Source: Pseudomonadota bacterium
GTDB lineage: Bacteria > Desulfobacterota > Desulfovibrionia > Desulfovibrionales > Desulfovibrionaceae
Reading direction: 5' to 3'
DNA length: 64,000 nucleotides
NCBI GenBank assembly: GCA_018816865.1
Contig: JAHIUW010000011.1
Location: 62,001-126,000, forward strand
The notes beneath the pieces were generated by a model that saw only the letters and a list, made by a program, of their open reading frames with translations, searched no databases and was not told the origin of the DNA. The position numbers were made by a program, and so were the translations under genes. Of the stretch, positions 56,376 through 64,000 are shown one piece after another (the stretch's first letter is position 1; each line of letters starts with the position of its first letter).

Positions 56376-56534
56376 TCCCTAAGCATTGGCGTTGAAGGCG
56401 GACAATTCAGGGAGGGGGATACCCCTGCACCACGCCCCGGGTTGTCATGATGACAATCATGCCCTTTACTCACCCTAGCATATCAGCAACACTCTGGGGT
56501 GACCTATCCGCAGAATATATACAAGGAGCAAACC

Positions 56535-57293
56535 ATGTCTCAAACGATTCTCATCACCGGTGCCACCTCCGGGTTCGGAGAGGCCATGGCCCGACGCTTC
56601 GCCGCCGATGGCTGGAAACTGATCATCACCGGACGGCGCAGCCAACGCCTGGAAGCCCTGGCAATCGAACTTGCCCCCGCCCTGGTCCACACAGCCACCT
56701 TCGACATACGCGACTCGAGGGCCATCCGCGACTTCATGGCCGCCCTACCCGCTGAGTTCCAGGCCATCAATGTCCTGGTCAACAACGCTGGCTTGGCCCT
56801 GGGCCTGGAACCGGCGCAACGCTGCGACCTGGACCAGTGGGAGACCATGATCGATACCAACATCAAGGGCCTGGTGGCCATGACCCGAGCCGTGCTTCCC
56901 GGCATGGTCGAACGCGGCAGCGGGCTGGTGGTCAATCTGGGCTCCATCGCCGGAAACTGGCCCTATCCCGGAGGGAATGTTTACGGTGGCACCAAGGCCT
57001 TCGTAAAGCAGTTTTCACTGAACCTGCGGGCCGACCTGCACGGCACAGGGGTGCGTGTGACGAACATCGAACCCGGAATGGCCGAGACCGAATTCTCCGT
57101 GGTCCGTTTCGAGGGCAACCGGGACAAGGCAGACAATGTCTATTCCGGCATGCAGCCCCTCACGGGCGAGGACATCGCCGACGTCGTGCATTACGTGGCC
57201 AAGGCCCCGAGCCATGTCAATTTCAACCGCATCGAGGTCATGCCCACGGCCCAATCCTTCGGCCTGTTTCCGGTGCATCGCGAACAGAACTAG
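56535..57293 (+). CDS. YdfG-type short-chain dehydrogenase
   Basis: 252 residues, classical SDR. Cofactor motif TGATSGFG (residues 8-15), NNAG near 89, catalytic Ser in NLGSIAG and YxxxK in YGGTK near residue 149. The RR-containing loop after the second strand (GRRSQRL) points to NADP. The closest characterised group is YdfG, which oxidises serine and 3-hydroxy acids or reduces malonic semialdehyde. ATG 56535 has AAGGAG. Transcribed alone. Confidence 0.9.
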   Translation: MSQTILITGATSGFGEAMARRFAADGWKLIITGRRSQRLEALAIELAPALVHTATFDIRDSRAIRDFMAALPAEFQAINVLVNNAGLALGLEPAQRCDLDQWETMIDTNIKGLVAMTRAVLPGMVERGSGLVVNLGSIAGNWPYPGGNVYGGTKAFVKQFSLNLRADLHGTGVRVTNIEPGMAETEFSVVRFEGNRDKADNVYSGMQPLTGEDIADVVHYVAKAPSHVNFNRIEVMPTAQSFGLFPVHREQN

Positions 57294-57327
57294 CCTCCCT
57301 TCACTCTGCATTCCTCCGTCAATCTTC

Positions 57328-57361
57328 CATCGGGAGAGGCGCGCCCCAGCCTCTCCCGATG
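57328..57361. terminator. Strong hairpin after the SDR gene
   Basis: Thirteen-pair stem CATCGGGAGAGGC/GCCTCTCCCGATG with an eight-base loop, followed by a smaller GGTGG/CCACC hairpin. No T tract, so either a terminator of unusual type or a mRNA-end stabiliser. Confidence 0.5.
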
Positions 57362-57492
57362 GTGGTTGAACCACCACGCCGGCATCACAGACACGGAGCG
57401 GAGCAACAGACGCCTTCGGGGTCCAGTGACAACAACCCAGGAACACATTACAGTTCAATCTTGTACCCCCCAACAGCATCCACGAGGCTCAA

Positions 57493-58098
57493 ATGATACT
57501 CGCCATCGAGGGCAGCCCCAGAAAAGACGGCAACTCCCACACCATGCTCAAGGCCATTGTCGGTGGGGCTCGAGAAGTTGGGGTTCCAATCCAGGAGGTC
57601 CACCTGCGGGACTACAGGTACGAGTCCTGCGTAGGGTGTGAACAATGCAGAAAAGACAAAATCTGCACCAAATTTCATGACGGAATGACACTCCTGTACC
57701 CACAGATTCAGGAAGCCAAAGGCCTCGTCCTCATCTCTCCCGTACACAACTACAATATTACGGCCTGGATGAAAGCGTTCATCGACAGACTGTACTGTTT
57801 TTATGATTTTAAAAAGACCAGGCCTCGGGCGTGGTCCAGCAGGTTGGCCGGGCAGGGGCGAAAGGCAGTCATCGGGGCCATCGCCGAGCAAGCCGACAAA
57901 AAAGACATGGGCTTTGCTCTCGAAGCCATGCGCCTGCCCCTTGAGGCCCACGGATATGAGATCGTGGCCGAGCTGCCCATCCTGCAGCTCTTTGACCGAG
58001 GAATTATTGCAAAACACCCGGAGTTGATTGAAAAAGCCCGCATGGCAGGCAGAACGCTGGCCCAAACCGTCCAGGCCGACCAGAGGCGCCTGACCTGA
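57493..58098 (+). CDS. Iron-sulfur flavoprotein / NADPH-dependent FMN reductase
   Basis: 201 residues, flavodoxin-like fold. FMN phosphate loop EGSPRKDGNSH (residues 6-16) and a compact cysteine motif Cys46, Cys49, Cys52, Cys58 (C-x2-C-x2-C-x5-C) that binds a 4Fe-4S cluster in the iron-sulfur flavoprotein family of anaerobes. PVHNYNITAWMK near residue 80 is the isoalloxazine contact region. Probably a cytoplasmic redox or oxygen-defence enzyme. Followed by a bidirectional terminator shared with the convergent TPR gene. Confidence 0.88.
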   Translation: MILAIEGSPRKDGNSHTMLKAIVGGAREVGVPIQEVHLRDYRYESCVGCEQCRKDKICTKFHDGMTLLYPQIQEAKGLVLISPVHNYNITAWMKAFIDRLYCFYDFKKTRPRAWSSRLAGQGRKAVIGAIAEQADKKDMGFALEAMRLPLEAHGYEIVAELPILQLFDRGIIAKHPELIEKARMAGRTLAQTVQADQRRLT

Positions 58099-58206
58099 GC
58101 ATCCCTTTACGGGCCAAAGAGCCGCAGACACCCGCTATCCCGCAAAAAAGCCATCCGGCAGAATGGGCTCCTCACGATGCAATCCGACAGCAGTCACCGA
58201 CCACAC

Positions 58207-58238
58207 AAAAAAGCCCTCCCAGTGGGAAGGGCTTTTTT
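58207..58238. terminator. Bidirectional terminator
   Basis: AAAAAAGCCCTCCC pairs with GGGAAGGGCTTTTTT around a short loop; A run on one side and T run on the other serve both converging genes. Confidence 0.88.
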
Positions 58239-58255
58239 GTGGGAATCCAGACACG

Positions 58256-59086
58256 TCACCTCGAAAAAATTCTCTTGCCGCAGGTATCGATGATCGCCTG
58301 GGCCTCGGTCAGGGAGCTGTCGCCACCCAGGGCCTGCTTGGCGAAATCATAGGCCTCGTCGTATTTGCGCCAATCAAGATACATCTCGGCCATGTGCAAC
58401 AGCGTCTTGGGATGGGCCCCAAAATTCCTCAGGGCGAGTTTATACATCTTTTCCATTTTGGGATATTCGCGAGCGTTCTTGTAGGCCTGCACCGCCAGAG
58501 CCATGGCATGGCTATCCCTGGAGTTCTGTTCCAGGGCCAACTCAAGAATCTCCCCAGCCTCAAGATCAAGGCCAGCCCTGAGAAGCCTATGGCCAATGTC
58601 TGTGCAGACCCCTTCCTCACGCCCGAATTCCTCGGCCACGTTGCGCAGGATACTCTTGCCCTTGATCAAATCCTTTTTATCCAAAAAGAACTGTCCCTTC
58701 TCCAGCAGTTCTTCCTTGCGGCGTTCCTTCTTGACCTCTACAGCCTGCTCTGCCTGCTTCTGTCCCGCGTTCATCTCGGCCAAGATCTGCTCCACGGCCT
58801 GCAACAGAGGCCGCTCCTCGCCGCGCGTGAACTTCACGTAGGGGGTCACATGGATATTCTTATTCGCAAAGAATCGCTTCACATCGGGATGACGGTTGAA
58901 ATCCTTGAGATACTCATGAATATGCACCTCCACCTCGAATTTCTCCCTGCCGAAAATCTGAGAGCTCATCATTTCCTGCACTGCTGAGACAAAATTCTCA
59001 AGGGATTTCATAACATCACCCTTGGTCAATGCCTTCTTGGCCCTGGCCACGTCCTCTCGGACACGTTTTGCAGGAGTATCGAACAT
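58256..59086 (-). CDS. TPR-containing protein of unknown function
   Basis: 276 residues, cytoplasmic. N-terminal ~110 residues are helical with an RAKKALTKGDVMKSLENF start, then a charged coiled coil (about 115-140) and TPR-like repeats (about 150-270). I recall similar single-copy proteins in Desulfovibrio genomes; no partner or enzyme activity is evident. Divergent from the FecR gene cluster. Confidence 0.75.
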   Translation of the reverse strand: MFDTPAKRVREDVARAKKALTKGDVMKSLENFVSAVQEMMSSQIFGREKFEVEVHIHEYLKDFNRHPDVKRFFANKNIHVTPYVKFTRGEERPLLQAVEQILAEMNAGQKQAEQAVEVKKERRKEELLEKGQFFLDKKDLIKGKSILRNVAEEFGREEGVCTDIGHRLLRAGLDLEAGEILELALEQNSRDSHAMALAVQAYKNAREYPKMEKMYKLALRNFGAHPKTLLHMAEMYLDWRKYDEAYDFAKQALGGDSSLTEAQAIIDTCGKRIFSR

Positions 59087-59393
59087 AATGCTGCGTTCCC
59101 CAATGACTCAAACAGGCCAACGAACAGTCGTGCTGTTTGATTGTATCGCACACTTTACTGATATCTTCAACTCCAGCAACCTTACACACGCATATTTCGG
59201 CCTGGTGCAGACCACACAGTGGATTCTACAGGCCCGTCGCCGATTCCCCGCGCGATACATCCTGCACCACTCCAGCCAATATGCAAGCTTGCGTATTTAA
59301 TGGTATAATATTTGATTTCCAATCTGCTTTTGGATATAAACATTCATGATTTCAAGCAGCCGACAGCTTTGTCAATGCATCTAGAAGGTTACA
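59087..59393. promoter_or_regulatory. Intergenic region with promoter of the first FecR gene
   Basis: AT-rich divergent region. A good sigma70 promoter TTGATT (59312-59317), 17-base spacer, TATAAA (59335-59340) lies about 55 bases ahead of the start at 59394. No gene seen. Confidence 0.65.
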
Positions 59394-61196
59394 ATGGACA
59401 GCATCGCGACAATCTCCACCAGCGAGGGGCCCACAAGCATCCTCATCGAGGGTCTTGAACAGGAAGCAGGTCCCGGTGCGGGCATCCCTACGGGAGCCAG
59501 CCTCTGCACTTCGGCTGGTGCCCATGCCGAAGCCGTGTTTACAGATGGCACCGTCATCTCCCTGGGCGAACTGTCCAGTCTCGTGGTCCTGAATTTTTCA
59601 TTCAATCCCGATCAGCCGGACCACTGGACCCTCAACCTGCACCTGAACCAGGGCACCCTGCGCATCACCTCCGGGAGCATCGCCTCCAACCACGAAGGCG
59701 GCATCCATATCTCCTCCGACATGGCCGGCATCCGGATGGACGAGCATGGCGGCGACATCCTTGTCCGCGACGGCCTGACCCAGGTCGGTAGCTCCATGAC
59801 CGACAGCCCCCAGCTTCTGGTAACCACGGCCCTCGGGACCGCCACCATAGACTCCCAGGGCAGCATCCTGGATATCCTGGCCGGAGGAATTCTGGGCATC
59901 CCCCGGGAATACAGCAATTTTGAGTGGGCCTATTTCAAGGCCGCAGCACCGCTCTTGGCAGACACCACGGACGAGGCCACGCGCGCCGAACAGACGCCCT
60001 CCCAGGAAGAGGACGACACAAACGAGGACGTGGGGCGCGAAGCCCACCACTCCAGCTTCGGGGACGCCGACATCCACTACGAAGACTACGGTGACGGCCA
60101 CAACCTGCTGACACTGTTCGAGACCTATTTCGGAGACCACGGAACAGCCCCTGGCCATGCCCTTTCCTGGCTCCAGACGCCCGGCGAGCTGGTTCCCACC
60201 ACCAGCCTAGACGCCGAATTGGGCACCACTGCCGAGCCAACTCTGGCAATGACCGCGCCGCACGAATCACCTTTCGAAGCTCACGGGGAGCATGCGCAGA
60301 CGCTGTTCGGCTACGTTCGCGAACTCCTTGAGAACCAGCACGACGAGTTGTCCTCCCTGTTCAACCGCTGGCTGGGGGGGAACGGCCAGGAACAAACCGA
60401 GGTTGCTGAGGACGCTCCCCACGAAAACGGCACTGAGGAACTCTCCGGGACCACCGCTGCAATGCAGAGCAGCCCCGACTTCATCGACCAGAACAACGCC
60501 CAGAGCAGCCCCCGAAACGACAGTTACGACACAGCTGACTCCTACCTCTCGCCCGGGGCTGAAGCCATGGATTCATCCTCGAGCATGGAATCAGCGAACA
60601 ACATTTTTCAGAATAGCTGCCCACAGAACTCTGCCCCAGTATTTCGCTTTTCCCCCGACTCAGAAGCCCTTTTCGGCGGTAGTGAGTCGGATGACCTGAC
60701 ACAAGCAGAGGACACCCCCGACTACGACGCCTGGAACGCTTCGGCGCTGAGTTCCGAGACCACGACCAGCGACACGACCATCTCCGTGCCCCAGTATTCC
60801 CTGGGCTTCGAGTTCATACGCATCCATGTCGGATGGTTCTACATCAGTATTCCAATTCCAGTCATCAAGACGGAATGGACCCAGGAGATCATCTCCTCGG
60901 AGACAACGACCACGACTCTCTACGACGACGGAGCCACGGAAACCCAAACCATGTTCGACTCCGATGCCGATGGCAACTGGGACCAGAGCACCTCCAACCT
61001 GCTCTATGACGACGGCACCCAACGCATCGTGAGCCTCTATGACGCCGACGACGATGGCAACTGGGACAGCTACGAGACCTCACTCATCTACAGCGATGGA
61101 ACCACCGCCGCCTCTGATTCCGGCGACTACGCTCAGGCCTGCGACGAGGTGCTGGCCCAACTCGCCCTGGCCGCCGACGAACCCGGCGTCAGCTGA
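59394..61196 (+). CDS. FecR-domain-like acidic surface protein, diverged paralogue
   Basis: 600 residues, strongly acidic, no classical signal peptide. The first ~185 residues follow the same plan as the two downstream FecR proteins, ending in ILDILAGGILG and SNFEWAYFKAAAPLL, which parallel ILDILADGTFG and SDFEKAFFKAAAPIL there. The middle is low complexity. Near the C-terminus two D-x-D-x-DGNWD loops (DSDADGNWD, DADDDGNWD) look like calcium-binding loops of dockerin/EF-hand type. Probably a type I secreted or surface protein; function unknown. Ribosome site AGAAGG. Confidence 0.7.
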   Translation: MDSIATISTSEGPTSILIEGLEQEAGPGAGIPTGASLCTSAGAHAEAVFTDGTVISLGELSSLVVLNFSFNPDQPDHWTLNLHLNQGTLRITSGSIASNHEGGIHISSDMAGIRMDEHGGDILVRDGLTQVGSSMTDSPQLLVTTALGTATIDSQGSILDILAGGILGIPREYSNFEWAYFKAAAPLLADTTDEATRAEQTPSQEEDDTNEDVGREAHHSSFGDADIHYEDYGDGHNLLTLFETYFGDHGTAPGHALSWLQTPGELVPTTSLDAELGTTAEPTLAMTAPHESPFEAHGEHAQTLFGYVRELLENQHDELSSLFNRWLGGNGQEQTEVAEDAPHENGTEELSGTTAAMQSSPDFIDQNNAQSSPRNDSYDTADSYLSPGAEAMDSSSSMESANNIFQNSCPQNSAPVFRFSPDSEALFGGSESDDLTQAEDTPDYDAWNASALSSETTTSDTTISVPQYSLGFEFIRIHVGWFYISIPIPVIKTEWTQEIISSETTTTTLYDDGATETQTMFDSDADGNWDQSTSNLLYDDGTQRIVSLYDADDDGNWDSYETSLIYSDGTTAASDSGDYAQACDEVLAQLALAADEPGVS

Positions 61197-61325
61197 GTCT
61201 TTTTTTCAGGAAACAAACTCTCAAAGCCCTCCTCACACGCCGTGGCCTCCAGCCCACCCCTGCTCATTCGTCAGGCGAAGCCACCAGACCAGCACCCTGA
61301 ACAACCTCCCCAAAGCCATCCCCCG

Positions 61326-61351
61326 CGGCCACCACACTGGTGGTCGTTTTT
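61326..61351 (+). terminator. Terminator after the first FecR gene
   Basis: Arms CGGCCACC/GGTGGTCG with a five-base loop and five T. Confidence 0.65.
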
Positions 61352-61392
61352 GCTGCAGCCACCAGGCGGTGCAAGGCTGGCATCAGACATTA

Positions 61393-61422
61393 TTGCAAGT
61401 ATCCCTTTGTGATACATACAAT
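61393..61422 (+). promoter_or_regulatory. Promoter of the FecR-RTX gene
   Basis: TTGCAA (61393-61398), 18-base spacer, TACAAT (61417-61422), about 97 bases ahead of the start. Confidence 0.55.
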
Positions 61423-61518
61423 ATTGTAGTGATGCGCCATGCTTCCATGCAAACCGTTTACCTTTCCTGACAATTTGCTATAGTCGATGCATTACAATCT
61501 TCGGAGGAGGCAGACACC

Positions 61519-63096
<1,578 letters not shown>

Positions 63097-63361
63097 TCCA
63101 CCAGCCCCTTTGCCAACAACGCCCGCCTGGAATTCCAGACGGGCGTTGCACATTTCCAGGCCCTGATCGCAACTCACCCACCCCCGCCTGAGTTCCCATG
63201 CTCTGCGCCACGCACCGGCTTAACCTCTGGCCTGGAACAGGCCATTTCACGGGATAAAACAACCTGTTGCGCCACCCCATCGGCCCTGCTAAGAATACGA
63301 TCTCCTTTCTAAACAATTTCAAATACTACTTGTCGCGGTCCTTCTGAGCGGAGGGGAGTTC
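63097..63361. other. Intergenic region before the third FecR gene
   Basis: Contains the hairpin at 63118-63147. No gene or convincing promoter identified, though the region 63300-63340 is AT-rich. Confidence 0.5.
63118..63147 (+). terminator. Hairpin after the FecR-RTX gene
   Basis: AACGCCCG/CGGGCGTT stem continuing through CTGG/CCAG with one internal mismatch; no clear T run follows. Confidence 0.5.
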
Positions 63362-64000
63362 ATGCAAATCATTGGGGAAGTCGTCGCCCTGAGCGGCGAT
63401 GTGCGCGCTCTGTTAGGCGGTGAAGAACACATCCTGGACCAGGGCAGCCCGATCCATCAGGGCGAAACCATCCTCACGGCCCAGGGAAGTTCCGTGCAGA
63501 TCCATCTCGCGGACGATTCCATCCTGGCCCAGGGCGAGAACGCCAGCCAGACCATCGACAGCTTCATCTTCGACCCCGCCAACGCCTCGGCCAGCAGCAT
63601 GCTGATCAACATGGCCCAAGGCACCTTCCGCATGGTCACCGGCCAGGTGGGCAAGGCCAACCCCGAGGGCATCGCCGTGCAGACCCCGCTGGCCTCCATC
63701 GGCATCCGCGGCACGGGCATCGACCTGGACATCCAGGGGGCCATCGCCAAGGTCGGCTGCTTCCTCTACGACGGCCTGGACGTGACCATCACCACCGAGC
63801 AGGGCACCCGCTTCCTGACGGCGGTGAACTCCATCCTGGACATCCTGGCCGACGGCACCTTCGGCGAGATCCGCACCTATTCCGACTTCGAGAAGGCCTT
63901 CTTCAAGGCCGCCGTGCCCCTCCTGGGCCTTCCCGAGGACGGCCTCTACGGCGATGACGGAGCCGATGGTCAGGCAGGCGGCGGAGACGACGACGCCCCC
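63362..64000 (+). CDS. FecR-domain protein, third tandem copy (runs off window)
   Basis: 213 codons visible, open at the window end. Start ATG has GGAGGGGAG upstream. The N-terminal ~190 residues are nearly identical to the preceding protein, and parts of the DNA are identical over about 80 bases (61681-61761 versus 63522-63602). After that a new acidic Gly/Asp tract begins, so it is likely another RTX or similar secreted protein. Recent duplication followed by divergence of the C-terminal part is implied. Confidence 0.85.
   Translation, partial: MQIIGEVVALSGDVRALLGGEEHILDQGSPIHQGETILTAQGSSVQIHLADDSILAQGENASQTIDSFIFDPANASASSMLINMAQGTFRMVTGQVGKANPEGIAVQTPLASIGIRGTGIDLDIQGAIAKVGCFLYDGLDVTITTEQGTRFLTAVNSILDILADGTFGEIRTYSDFEKAFFKAAVPLLGLPEDGLYGDDGADGQAGGGDDDAP

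Larger units (their letters stand above)
61197..61518. other. Intergenic region between FecR genes
   Basis: Holds a terminator (61326-61351) and a promoter (61393-61422). No gene seen. Confidence 0.65.

Overview
The window is a high-GC, chromosomal piece of a sulfate-reducing bacterium of the Desulfovibrionales type. The main evidence is a true DsrC (14670-14987, with both C-terminal cysteines), a second-type dnaA next to a thyX-ruvB-ruvA-ruvC-yebC block (an arrangement I associate with Desulfovibrio dnaA-2 loci), and several lineage-type conserved proteins (YcaO-TPR, UPF0280, GNA1162/LPP20-like envelope proteins, FecR-RTX proteins). The assignment comes from gene content and memory of these genomes, not from a search.

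Layout. 1-3640: arginine biosynthesis argF, argG, argH on the minus strand, with a nested palindrome ahead of argG. 3861-7814: phoH-pgpH-ybeY operon. 7973-11367: half-size GDT1 exporter, an RqcH/NFACT protein with a DksA-like zinc-finger protein, and a DUF364 protein. 11446-11870: tRNA-Gly, tRNA-Cys, tRNA-Gly. 11943-14987: protein methyltransferase, YcaO-TPR protein and dsrC. 15120-18178: a large TPR/zinc-knuckle membrane protein and a divergent MoaE. 18370-20585: two overlapping GT4 glycosyltransferases. 20759-24906: envelope lipoprotein, LPP20-like protein, UPF0280. 25143-31564: dnaA paralogue, small protein, thyX, ruvB, ruvA, ruvC, yebC, rlmE. 31696-33204: CgeB-like glycosyltransferase.

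33351-43592 is a 10.2-kb genomic island inserted at the 3' end of tRNA-Ala(CGC). It is bounded by an exact 18-bp direct repeat and carries a tyrosine integrase, an AbiEii-like nucleotidyltransferase/HTH pair, a serine recombinase, two tandem LuxR-type regulators, a methyltransferase, a TPR lipoprotein, a compact protein with family-A-polymerase-like motifs, and a double ribbon-helix-helix protein. The terminator that would follow the tRNA in an empty site lies just beyond the right att site.

43976-47863: a regulator, two DUF3100-type membrane proteins and an M20 amidohydrolase, probably one regulated uptake-and-hydrolysis system. 47956-52942 (minus): radical SAM protein, cation exchanger, two paralogous small proteins and a YeiH-type transporter. 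53660-58098: FlgM-like small protein, sensor-only membrane protein, diguanylate cyclase, SDR, iron-sulfur flavoprotein. 58256-64000: a TPR protein, then three consecutive FecR-domain surface/secreted proteins, at least one with RTX calcium repeats; the last runs off the window.

The least explained parts are the island (polymerase-like gene, mosaic LuxR pair), the DUF3100/M20 locus with its shared palindromic site, the YcaO-DsrC neighbourhood, and the zinc-knuckle TPR membrane protein.
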